This document shows, piece by piece, positions 1 through 7,616 of a stretch of DNA of 50,929 nt. How positions within the stretch are numbered: the first letter of the stretch is position 1; every line of letters begins with the position of its first letter. This stretch comes from an uncultured Bacteroidota bacterium (lineage in GTDB: Bacteria > Bacteroidota > Bacteroidia > Chitinophagales > Saprospiraceae): contig CALMWS010000230.1 of the NCBI GenBank assembly GCA_937870795.1, positions 1 to 50,929 on the forward strand, given 5' to 3'. The translations under genes and the position numbers were made by a program. Below the pieces are notes generated by a model. It was not told the origin of the DNA. It made no database searches and saw only the letters and a list, made by a program, of their open reading frames with translations.

Positions 1-738
1 AATGGCTTGGGTAACGACAGTGGGGAGTTGGGGCACAATGTAATGGACCACCATTTCAGACTGGGTGCCAATGGCTTTGACGACGAATTTTCAGATAAAT
101 ATTATAAAGGCAGAAGGCCAAACGGCATCTATGTGCCCCGTTTCCAAAATCTGGATAAATCATCCAAAAGGAATTATTTAAGGGGCTTTGGTTACCAGGG
201 AGGAGGATCTGTAGAAAACTGGGCCCGTATGATCAAAGAAGCTGATTTTGGAACAGCCTTTAAAGCAGCCATGGCCCAACCCGGAAGATGGAGTGTAGGT
301 TTGATGGGATTTGGAGAATGTTTGCCTTATCATGAAAACAAAATCTCACTCAACAAAGACAAGTTGGATAAATATGGACTTCCTACCCTCACCATGGATG
401 CTGAGTGGAAAGAAAACGAAAAAGAGATGCGTAAAGACATGATGGCAGCTGCAGAAGAAATGTTGAATGCGGCCGGTTTCAAGGATGTAAAAACCTACGA
501 TGCGGGTTGTAATCCGGGCCTGGGTATACATGAAATGGGCACTGCCAGAATGGGAAGAGATCCAAAGACCTCTGTATTGAATGGCAACAATCAGCTACAC
601 AGCGTAAAAAATGTATTTGCCACCGATGGATCCTTTATGACTTCTGCCTCTTGTGTCAATCCATCACTTACCTATATGGCATTTACAGCCAGAGCCGCCA
701 ATTTTGCGGTCGAAGAACTTAAAAAAGGAAACCTGTAA
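1..738 (+). CDS. GMC family oxidoreductase, C-terminal part (5' end outside window)
   Basis: The frame is open from base 1, so the FAD-binding N-terminal part lies outside the window. What remains is the GMC C-terminal domain: the segment GIHEMGTARMG carries the conserved active-site His region, and CVNPSLTYMAF the second conserved catalytic position near the C-terminus. GMC enzymes oxidise sugars or alcohols with FAD. The next gene encodes a gluconate 2-dehydrogenase subunit 3-like protein with a twin-arginine signal 20 bp downstream. In Bacteroidota this pair forms a periplasmic sugar dehydrogenase, and together with a TIM-barrel epimerase it is often linked to 3-keto-sugar metabolism. The substrate cannot be read from the sequence. 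Confidence 0.9.
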   Translation, partial: NGLGNDSGELGHNVMDHHFRLGANGFDDEFSDKYYKGRRPNGIYVPRFQNLDKSSKRNYLRGFGYQGGGSVENWARMIKEADFGTAFKAAMAQPGRWSVGLMGFGECLPYHENKISLNKDKLDKYGLPTLTMDAEWKENEKEMRKDMMAAAEEMLNAAGFKDVKTYDAGCNPGLGIHEMGTARMGRDPKTSVLNGNNQLHSVKNVFATDGSFMTSASCVNPSLTYMAFTARAANFAVEELKKGNL

Positions 739-758
739 TCATCATAAAAAAGAGTAAC

Positions 759-1346
759 ATGTCAAATTCAAATACAATAGACAGAAGAGAAGTTTTAAAG
801 ACATTGACCCTGATCACAGGATATACACTCACAGCTGGCGCGGCTTCTGCCTTTCTTGCCGGGTGTAAGAGCGAAGGTGTTGCTGCCAGTACCACCGGTG
901 AAGCCAATATATTGAGTAAAGAACAAATGGAAACCATTGCAGCGGTGGTTGAACGTATCTTGCCTAAGACCGACACTCCGGGTGCCCTTGATGCAGGCGT
1001 TGATCAGTATGTATCACTGGCCGTAAACAAATTTTACAAAGAAGAAGACCAGAAAAAATTTCTCGATAATCTGGGTAAATTTGATAAATATGCCTCAGAC
1101 AAATACAAGAAGACCTTTGCAAAGTTGACTGATGAAAATAAGGACGACGTATTAAAGATGATGGCTGAAGAGTGGAAAAAGAATGAAAAGGATCCTCACA
1201 TATTCAAAGAAATGAGAGACCTCACGGTGAGCGGCTATTGTACAAGTGAGCAAGGAGCGAAACAACTATTAAAATATGACCCCATCCCCGGACCGTATAA
1301 AGGATGCATAGATCGAGCAACGGTTGGCGGAGTTTGGGCACTTTAA
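759..1346 (+). CDS. Gluconate 2-dehydrogenase subunit 3-like protein, Tat-exported lipoprotein
   Basis: The 195-residue product begins with a twin-arginine motif (DRREVLK, residues 8-14), a hydrophobic stretch and a lipobox-like FLAGC ending at Cys36, so it is probably folded in the cytoplasm, exported by Tat and lipidated. The body matches the gluconate 2-dehydrogenase subunit 3 family by its pattern, with LSKEQMETIAAVVERILP near the mature N-terminus and a C-terminal GPYKGCIDRATVGGVWAL. Family members are small partners of GMC or flavin dehydrogenase subunits. It lies 20 bp after the GMC gene and is surely co-transcribed with it. The complex may pass electrons to quinone or cytochrome; that is inference. 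Confidence 0.85.
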   Translation: MSNSNTIDRREVLKTLTLITGYTLTAGAASAFLAGCKSEGVAASTTGEANILSKEQMETIAAVVERILPKTDTPGALDAGVDQYVSLAVNKFYKEEDQKKFLDNLGKFDKYASDKYKKTFAKLTDENKDDVLKMMAEEWKKNEKDPHIFKEMRDLTVSGYCTSEQGAKQLLKYDPIPGPYKGCIDRATVGGVWAL

Positions 1347-1378
1347 ATTAATAATACTTCCACATAAATTACATCAAA

Positions 1379-2293
1379 ATGAGATTAAGTATACTAACCA
1401 CATTTCTTGCTCTGGTTTTATTTTCTTCATGCAAGAATGATGGTCCAAAAGCCGATGAAACAAAGCCGGAACTTAAATTGTCACTGGCAGAATGGTCGTT
1501 GCACAAAACACTATTTGATGGCAAAATGACCAATCTTCAATTTGCGGCAAAAGCAAAAGAGTTGGGGTTTGGTGGCATAGAGTATGTAAACCAATTTTTT
1601 AAAGACAAGGCAGAAAACACTGCCTACCTTGATTCACTCAATGCCGCAGCCAAAAGCGCCGGAGTGCAGCAGGTACTTATTATGATTGATGGTGAGGGTT
1701 ACCTTGGTGAAGCCGATTCAGTCAGAAGAGACTCGGCTGTCAATGCCCACAAAAAATGGGTGACAGCCGCGAAATACCTGGGCTGCCATTCCATTCGGGT
1801 CAATGCCCATGGCGAGGGCACGGCTGAAGAAGTAGCGGTCAACGTGATCAAGGGATTAAGCGCACTTAGTCAGTTTGCCGCTCAACACGGCATCAACGTA
1901 ATAGTTGAGAACCATGGTGGCTACTCCAGTAACGGGGCATGGCTTGCTGATGTTATGAAAAAGGTAAACCTACCCAATTGTGGCACCCTGCCTGATTTTG
2001 GCAATTTTTGTTTAAAACGAGAAGGAGGTGCGATGTGGGGAAAACCTTGTCTGGAGGAATACGACAGATATAAGGGCATAGAAGAGCTTTTACCATTTGC
2101 CAAGGGTGTAAGTGCCAAATCGTACGACTTTGATGCCAAGGGCAATGACACCAAAATAGACTATAAAAAGATGCTCGACCTGGTAAAGGCATCAAAATAC
2201 GCTGGCTTTATTGGTGTTGAATATGAAGGAGAAATTGATGCTGAAATAGAGGGCATTAAAAAAACCAAGGCACTGATAGAGAAGAATTGGTAA
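1379..2293 (+). CDS. Sugar phosphate isomerase/epimerase-like lipoprotein (xylose isomerase-like TIM barrel)
   Basis: The 304-residue product starts with a lipoprotein signal (lipobox LFSSC, Cys at residue 18). The remainder has the AP-endonuclease-2/xylose isomerase-like TIM barrel pattern: FGGIEYVNQFF, IRVNAHGEG, INVIVENHGG, GTLPDFGNF and FIGVEYEGE carry the Glu, His and Asp residues that usually bind a metal ion. It follows the dehydrogenase pair by 32 bp in the same direction, suggesting one operon acting on an oxidised sugar at the periplasmic or outer membrane face. The exact reaction (epimerase, isomerase or 3-keto-glycoside lyase) cannot be decided here. Confidence 0.85.
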   Translation: MRLSILTTFLALVLFSSCKNDGPKADETKPELKLSLAEWSLHKTLFDGKMTNLQFAAKAKELGFGGIEYVNQFFKDKAENTAYLDSLNAAAKSAGVQQVLIMIDGEGYLGEADSVRRDSAVNAHKKWVTAAKYLGCHSIRVNAHGEGTAEEVAVNVIKGLSALSQFAAQHGINVIVENHGGYSSNGAWLADVMKKVNLPNCGTLPDFGNFCLKREGGAMWGKPCLEEYDRYKGIEELLPFAKGVSAKSYDFDAKGNDTKIDYKKMLDLVKASKYAGFIGVEYEGEIDAEIEGIKKTKALIEKNW

Positions 2294-2307
2294 AATAAAT
2301 ATTAAGA

Positions 2308-3813
2308 TTAGGTTGAAGCCCGGTTTATTATTGCAATAAGTCGGGCTTTAATATTTTTAAGGAGTTGTTCAATGTCATCAGAAGGCCTGATGATTAGAAT
2401 AAGGCCTAAGTAAGATATGCCTATGCACAGAGAATTGAGGATGACTCCAACAAAAGGATTACCAAAAGGAGGTAATAACCAATTTATTGCAAAACAAATT
2501 GCTGTAATAAATATGACTTTGACCAAATTGTAATTAATAGGGTCCAGCTTCCATACGATTTTAATGAGCACATGTTTTGCAAGGTTAAAAAATAAAATGA
2601 TGGTTAAATAGGCAATGGCTGCACCTGCCATACCCCAGTGCGGCAACAAGTTAACCAGCAGAATGAAATAAAGGATGCCACTTAGAATAAGCAAAATGAT
2701 GTTGGCCTTCATCAATCGGGAATAAGTGAGGATGACACCATTGAGGCTAAAACCCAGGTCGACAATTCTTGCCACACAAAGAATAACCATGACCCACCTC
2801 CAATCGGGATGGTATTCGGTGTTGGGCATAATCTCAAAAATGTATGGAAAGTTGTAATACAACATCAGAAAAAGAAAGCAGCTGATTACGGTAAGCACCA
2901 CTGCCGACTTCGCATAAATTTTTTCAATTTCTGCAATGTTCCCTTCAGACCATTTTTGCGCAATAATGGGAGCCGAAATCTGAGAAATGGCTTTTGAAGC
3001 AATTTCAAGGGTACTGGTCATAAATAAAATAATGCCATAAATACCTGCCTGATAAGAACCAAGTACCAAGCCTACCATAAGTATATCCAATCTCAGAATC
3101 AAGCCATTGGCCAGGGTTTGGATGCCTGATTGTAACAGAAAAGAGAGCAGTGCTACGACTCTTTCTTTTGTGAACCAACTTATTGACAAGGACCACTTCC
3201 ATGTCCGGAGTGAATAGACGTATCCCAAAATAGCTCCTGTGGAAACAATGTAGAACAGTATTAGGCCTATGCCCAAATATTCCTGCGGAACAATACCCCA
3301 ATAAACACATAATACCATCAAAGGCACCGCAATTTTATAAGCTACATTGCTTAATAACTCTGGTATTGCAATCTTTTTGAACAAAGAAGAAAATGAGATG
3401 ATCACATAATTGAATACCAACAAAACTGCCAGCAAGATGATGGTGTATTTATGACCATTTAAAAACTCAGCATCGAGCTTAAAATAGGATGCCAAAGAAA
3501 CGAATTCTTCATAAAATAAAGAGAGTAAAACACCAAGCAAAGTTGTGATTGCAATGGTGATAGTCAAAGCAAAACTGAGGTAAGAAGCTTCGTTTTCTTC
3601 CCGGGTAAATTGGGGATAAAATTTGATTATAACCAGAGGCAGCCCCAGACCTATAACAGGAGAAAACAAATAGGCTGCTGCAAACACCATATTCACAATG
3701 CCATACGACGTCTTATCATAAGGGATGATAAAAAGTATAGCCAATGCTCCCAACACTATGGCCATGGCATTAAAAATAGAATATCGAATGCTTTGCCCCT
3801 TGATTACACCCAT
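2308..3813 (-). CDS. Polysaccharide flippase (Wzx/MATE-like oligosaccharide transporter)
   Basis: A membrane protein of about 501 residues with around 14 hydrophobic segments, typical in length and pattern for lipid-linked oligosaccharide flippases of the MOP superfamily. Such proteins turn undecaprenyl-linked repeat units to the periplasmic side for surface polysaccharide assembly. I prefer ATG at 3813 (MGVIKGQSIRYSIFNA); an upstream TTG at 3822 would add only MPF. The promoter at 3842-3849 fits both. It heads a leftward unit opposite the deacetylase-like gene, at the edge of the polysaccharide cluster. The last codons overlap a rightward terminator. Confidence 0.88.
   Translation of the reverse strand: MGVIKGQSIRYSIFNAMAIVLGALAILFIIPYDKTSYGIVNMVFAAAYLFSPVIGLGLPLVIIKFYPQFTREENEASYLSFALTITIAITTLLGVLLSLFYEEFVSLASYFKLDAEFLNGHKYTIILLAVLLVFNYVIISFSSLFKKIAIPELLSNVAYKIAVPLMVLCVYWGIVPQEYLGIGLILFYIVSTGAILGYVYSLRTWKWSLSISWFTKERVVALLSFLLQSGIQTLANGLILRLDILMVGLVLGSYQAGIYGIILFMTSTLEIASKAISQISAPIIAQKWSEGNIAEIEKIYAKSAVVLTVISCFLFLMLYYNFPYIFEIMPNTEYHPDWRWVMVILCVARIVDLGFSLNGVILTYSRLMKANIILLILSGILYFILLVNLLPHWGMAGAAIAYLTIILFFNLAKHVLIKIVWKLDPINYNLVKVIFITAICFAINWLLPPFGNPFVGVILNSLCIGISYLGLILIIRPSDDIEQLLKNIKARLIAIINRAST
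2316..2357 (+). terminator. Rho-independent terminator of the sugar oxidation operon, inside the flippase 3' end
   Basis: AAGCCCG (2316-2322) pairs with CGGGCTT (2342-2348); inside it TTATT pairs with AATAA, and a T-rich stretch (TAATATTTTT) follows. It terminates the rightward operon ending at 2293, yet lies within the last codons of the leftward flippase gene, so one stretch serves as coding sequence on one strand and terminator on the other. Confidence 0.6.
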
Positions 3814-3841
3814 AAATGGCAATGAAGTTTGATTCTGGTAT

Positions 3842-3872
3842 CAAAAATAGGGTTTGGAGTCCGGTCTGCCAA
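3842..3872 (-). promoter_or_regulatory. Bacteroidota-type promoter of the flippase gene
   Basis: On the minus strand, TATTTTTG (3849-3842) matches the -7 consensus TAnnTTTG, and TTG (3872-3870) lies exactly 20 bp upstream at the -33 position. Transcription would start near 3836, about 23 bp before ATG 3813. This is the best-spaced promoter in the window. Confidence 0.6.
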
Positions 3873-3923
3873 GTGATTTGCCCACAGTTAACCTTTTGGG
3901 AGATTTAAAGTCAAACTTTTATT

Positions 3924-3931
3924 TAAATTTG
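3924..3931 (+). promoter_or_regulatory. -7 promoter element directly before the deacetylase-like gene
   Basis: TAAATTTG matches TAnnTTTG. Only 7 bp separate it from ATG 3939, so the transcript would start at or within a few bases of the start codon. The -33 element is weak (a TTG lies 25 bp upstream). Confidence 0.5.
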
Positions 3932-3938
3932 CTTTCAT

Positions 3939-5192
3939 ATGGCTAATACCCAAATCCCTGTTTTTATTGATAAGGACTTACACTGCTACAGTGAATTAAA
4001 CTATGTATTGTCTTTATTTAAACCAGTTTTAGGCATTGAATTCAACTTAGCTGACAACTCCGTTGACAAGTTTACATTCTCCAAATTAACAAGCGAAAAA
4101 GGTTATACAATATCTGAATCCTACTGGCTAGCTTATGAACACCAAAATTACAGTCAGTGCCACGAGATTTTTTCATTCTTCCAAGAAAAAGAATTCTGGC
4201 TTGAGAAAATTTTCCATCTTATCAATTGTATTCAAGAGTTTAGTTCACATTCAGGTGACCAATTTGGTAGATTTACCTATCAACAATCCTGGCAATATCA
4301 AAATGGAAATATAGAAAACAATGTAGTACTTGAATTGATGAAAGATTTTATCTCTGTCCATTTTGCAGGATTACGGTGGAAATCATTTAAAACTTCTTTA
4401 TTTCTATCTCATGATGTTGACACTATTTTTGGTGAGTTGACCCAAAATGGAATGTACTATTTAAGAACTATGCAATTTGCCAAATTGAAAAATATCATCT
4501 TTAATTTCCTGCTAAGAAAGCCAGGCTGGGCAAACATGGACGTCATCAATAAATTGCACGACGATCACAATGTTAAACATGTATATTTTTGGTTGATTAC
4601 CAAGGCGACTTCGAATGGAATAAAAAATGCGGATTATGGTGTTGATCAAATAGCAAAATACTGCAACAGCAGTGCCACCAGCGGGTTGCACAAAAGTAGT
4701 ACATCCATGAGTTATGTCGACGAAATGAAATCTCTACCTATAAAATGCATAGCCAATAGAAATCACTTTCTCAGGTTTGAGCTTCCACACCATTGGCATG
4801 CGTTGGATGATTCAGGAATAGCCATAGACGCATCACTGGGCTTCGCTGAACATCATGGCTTTAGAAATTCTTACGGCTATATTTTCAGGCCCTACAATCA
4901 CAAAACAAAAAGTGCATTCAAACATTTGTCGGTTCCACTGCATTTGATGGATGCAACTTTTAGGAATTATCTTCACGTTCCAGTTGAGGAAACAGCTGAT
5001 ACCATTGTGAGATTTATTGAATCCAACAGGGAGTCTTCCGTAATATCCATTCTATGGCACAACACGTTCTTCACAGATGGAAAATACGAAGGGTATTTGC
5101 AACAATATGAAAAGGTGCTAAAGTATATAGTGGAAAGTGGCTTTTCTACCCTTGATTTTGACGACTTACTTAAATTGGAAAGTAATTGCTAA
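3939..5192 (+). CDS. Polysaccharide deacetylase-like protein (DUF7033-type N-terminal region)
   Basis: A soluble protein of 417 residues without a signal peptide. The centre carries LFLSHDVDTIFG, matching the HDVD metal-binding motif of NodB-like polysaccharide deacetylases; the C-terminal part has ISILWHNTFF followed by GYLQQYEKVLKYI, where these proteins carry their conserved His. The N-terminal half resembles the region found in front of such domains in Bacteroidota. Enzymes of this kind may trim acyl groups from surface polysaccharide. Gene neighbours are a flippase, methyltransferases and a glycosyltransferase, which agrees. The first conserved Asp of classic NodB enzymes is not obvious, so activity is uncertain. 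Confidence 0.75.
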   Translation: MANTQIPVFIDKDLHCYSELNYVLSLFKPVLGIEFNLADNSVDKFTFSKLTSEKGYTISESYWLAYEHQNYSQCHEIFSFFQEKEFWLEKIFHLINCIQEFSSHSGDQFGRFTYQQSWQYQNGNIENNVVLELMKDFISVHFAGLRWKSFKTSLFLSHDVDTIFGELTQNGMYYLRTMQFAKLKNIIFNFLLRKPGWANMDVINKLHDDHNVKHVYFWLITKATSNGIKNADYGVDQIAKYCNSSATSGLHKSSTSMSYVDEMKSLPIKCIANRNHFLRFELPHHWHALDDSGIAIDASLGFAEHHGFRNSYGYIFRPYNHKTKSAFKHLSVPLHLMDATFRNYLHVPVEETADTIVRFIESNRESSVISILWHNTFFTDGKYEGYLQQYEKVLKYIVESGFSTLDFDDLLKLESNC

Positions 5193-5233
5193 ATCACCTT
5201 GTAAACATTCAATTTAAAATGCATCACTTTTTG

Positions 5234-5241
5234 TAAATTTG
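5234..5241 (+). promoter_or_regulatory. -7 promoter element, near-leaderless start of the methyltransferase operon
   Basis: TAAATTTG (exact TAnnTTTG) followed by only 6 bp before ATG 5248. The transcript of the methyltransferase-glycosyltransferase operon should begin at or next to its start codon. Confidence 0.5.
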
Positions 5242-5247
5242 CAGTGC

Positions 5248-5925
5248 ATGGACATTCAGGCTATATACGAAGATAAATACAGCAGTTTTGCATACCTCCC
5301 CTACTATCAAGAGGAGAAGCAATTTTACGGGTATCAGTTTGAGTTGTTTTTGGCACATTTGGATGATAAAAATATATCGAAAAAAAGCCTGATTGACCTG
5401 GGCTGTGGATTTGGAATGAAAAGTCACATCATGAAATCCTATTTTGATCGTGTAGTAGGGGTAGATTTTGCGCACAATATTATTGAAGTCAATACATTGT
5501 TGAGCAGTGACCGGGGCTTAACTTTTGCCACAGTTGATTTAAATAAGGCCGAATCATCAGACGAAAAGTTCGATTACATTGTAGCCAACGGCTTGTCTTT
5601 GTTTAACGATGCAGATGTTAAAAAATGTTCGGATCAGCTGTTGCGTTTGATTCATTTATATGGCAAAAAAAAAGGTAATTTTGTCATTTGGTCATTTTCT
5701 GATTTTTCTGGCAAGGCTCCTACCGGTTGGCACAATCACACGAAAAGGGAGCTATCGGCATGGTTAAATTATCTTAAAGCTGAACACCAACTTAAATGCA
5801 GCATTTTTTATCCATATAAAAAATTTGGATTTTCATCACGGTCACTAAAGGAAATAGTTATAGCAATCTATCGGTATTTCAGAAAGAGACAATACTATTT
5901 TATATCTATTCAATATGAATTTTAA
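5248..5925 (+). CDS. Class I SAM-dependent methyltransferase
   Basis: About 225 residues. The SAM-binding motif I is LIDLGCGFGMKSHI, followed by motif II-like VVGVDFAHNIIEVN and a motif IV-like FDYIVANGLS. No signal peptide or membrane segment is visible. I place the start at ATG 5248 (MDIQAIYEDKY), because an earlier TTG at 5239 lies inside the promoter element. It ends 11 bp inside the next methyltransferase gene, so the two are translationally coupled. The substrate is unknown; from the cluster a sugar of the surface polysaccharide is plausible. Confidence 0.82.
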   Translation: MDIQAIYEDKYSSFAYLPYYQEEKQFYGYQFELFLAHLDDKNISKKSLIDLGCGFGMKSHIMKSYFDRVVGVDFAHNIIEVNTLLSSDRGLTFATVDLNKAESSDEKFDYIVANGLSLFNDADVKKCSDQLLRLIHLYGKKKGNFVIWSFSDFSGKAPTGWHNHTKRELSAWLNYLKAEHQLKCSIFYPYKKFGFSSRSLKEIVIAIYRYFRKRQYYFISIQYEF

Positions 5926-6547
5926 AAACGCAAGAGTAAATCAAAAAATTCCATTTGTTCAAGACATATGTAAAACAAAAAATGTCCTGGATGTTGGATG
6001 TGTAGGTCAGGACAATGATTTTTCAAGCGAAGCCTGGGTGCACAAACACCTTAAATCTGTTTCCGCTTCATTATTGGGTGTTGATATTAATAAAGCCGGG
6101 ATAGAAGAAGCCCGGAAATTGGGATATAACATTTTACATGTTGATGAATTGAAAGACAAAACATTTGATGTCATTACCATGTTAGATGTCATTGAGCATG
6201 TCAATGATATTTGCCAATTTTTAGAATACTACAGTGTATATTTGGAAAGAGGAGGCAAAATGGTAATCACTACTCCAAATCCATTTAATGTTCGACAATT
6301 CTTCAATATTCTACTTTTTGGCTTGCCGAGTATAAACCCTGAACACACTACTTTTATTGATCCCATCAATTTTAAAGAAATTTCCAATCGTTTAGGGATG
6401 GAGATTGATACTTTTTGCTGGCTCAAAGAGTATGATCAGCCCCAAAAATTATATATGAAGATATTACAATCCCTTATATTTCCTGTTTTCAGGTCATTCA
6501 GGAAACACTTTGAAGCCAATTACGCTGTCGTTTTAACCAAATCTTAA
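5915..6547 (+). CDS. Class I SAM-dependent methyltransferase (MethyltransfD-like)
   Basis: 210 residues. Motif I reads VLDVGCVGQD, the motif II acidic residue is in LLGVDINKAG, and FDVITMLDVIEHVND matches the D-V-I-E-H signature common in UbiE/Bioc-type and sugar methyltransferases. It overlaps the previous gene by 11 bp and is 4 bp from the following glycosyltransferase, so the three form one operon. It probably methylates a sugar or lipid-linked intermediate of the surface glycan; that is inference from context. Confidence 0.82.
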   Translation: MNFKNARVNQKIPFVQDICKTKNVLDVGCVGQDNDFSSEAWVHKHLKSVSASLLGVDINKAGIEEARKLGYNILHVDELKDKTFDVITMLDVIEHVNDICQFLEYYSVYLERGGKMVITTPNPFNVRQFFNILLFGLPSINPEHTTFIDPINFKEISNRLGMEIDTFCWLKEYDQPQKLYMKILQSLIFPVFRSFRKHFEANYAVVLTKS

Positions 6548-6551
6548 GTTT

Positions 6552-7616
6552 ATGAAGGTGGTCATTTTTACAATGCAGCCTGCTGTGGCCATTCCACCCC
6601 GAATCAGGATGGAAAGACAAATTTTGGAAGCAGCGGGTCATGAAGTAGAAATTTGTGGAGCACCCTATCCAAAGCAAAAAATGCCTGCCTTTTTAAAATT
6701 ACTTTATTATCTGACCTTATCTTATTTCAGGTGGGATTTGATCTACTTATACAAAGCAAAAACTATAAAGGGAGATGTTGCCATTGTCTATGATTTGAGC
6801 CTCTTACCATTGCTTAAGAACCTCAGGAAATCCTACCATAGGATTATATATGAAACGCTCGATAACAACGTAGCATTGACTTTTTTTCATTTGGAACAAA
6901 GATTTGTTTGGCTTCATCCATTTTCAGATTTGATTAAAAACATCGTTGGAAATCTGGAAAAAAAATACATCAGAAAATACGCTGATCATTTAATTGTAAA
7001 TTCTCAATATTTGGATGAAATTTTGGGGAGTCTGGTGCCCACAAGTGTAAATATTTATGCGTCTCCATTCGAACAATACAGCCTTTCAAAGCCAATTTCG
7101 ATGGGGCAAAATCCTGCTTTTTTATATTTGGGCATCTTTAGCGAAGATAAGGGGGCAGATACCGTACTTGAATTGCAAAAGCAATATGAGCTCCCCCTGT
7201 ATATTTTTGGAGATAAAAAATTTGCTGTTCCTGATAGACCTCTTGTAACATGGATGGACAGGATGCCCCTTGAGCAATTGTATGAAGAACTCCAGATTAT
7301 CTTTAAAGCACACAGACTCATTGGCATTAGTCTGATCAAATCAAGTAACGAAAGTTATGCCAACCAGGAGGCCAATAAAGAAGCCGATTATTTAAGCTTA
7401 GGCATTCCATTTATAGGCAACCAAAGAAGGACGACGGAGGAAAAAATACTAGCAGGTTGTGGCTGTTTCATTCATGAATCAGATAAGATAAAATTGCTAA
7501 TAGAAGATTCAAACTATTACACAACTACCAGTGAAAATGCTAAAAGGTATTACCAGGCAAACTTAAGTGCTGAGCGATTTTCTCAACAATTGTTGAATGC
7601 CATCCAAAATCCATAG
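6552..7616 (+). CDS. Glycosyltransferase (GT-B fold, family 4-like)
   Basis: 354 residues without a signal peptide. The N-terminal half has the usual Rossmann-like opening (MKVVIFTMQPA, then RIRMERQILEAAGHEVEICG). The C-terminal half includes FLYLGIFSEDKGADTVLELQ and LISLIKSSNESYANQEANKEADYLSLGIPFIG, which takes the place of the E-x7-E nucleotide-sugar-binding segment; the acidic residues there are less regular than in standard family 4 enzymes. It ends directly against the stop codon of the convergent YfhO gene with no room for a terminator. Donor and acceptor sugars cannot be told. Confidence 0.78.
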   Translation: MKVVIFTMQPAVAIPPRIRMERQILEAAGHEVEICGAPYPKQKMPAFLKLLYYLTLSYFRWDLIYLYKAKTIKGDVAIVYDLSLLPLLKNLRKSYHRIIYETLDNNVALTFFHLEQRFVWLHPFSDLIKNIVGNLEKKYIRKYADHLIVNSQYLDEILGSLVPTSVNIYASPFEQYSLSKPISMGQNPAFLYLGIFSEDKGADTVLELQKQYELPLYIFGDKKFAVPDRPLVTWMDRMPLEQLYEELQIIFKAHRLIGISLIKSSNESYANQEANKEADYLSLGIPFIGNQRRTTEEKILAGCGCFIHESDKIKLLIEDSNYYTTTSENAKRYYQANLSAERFSQQLLNAIQNP

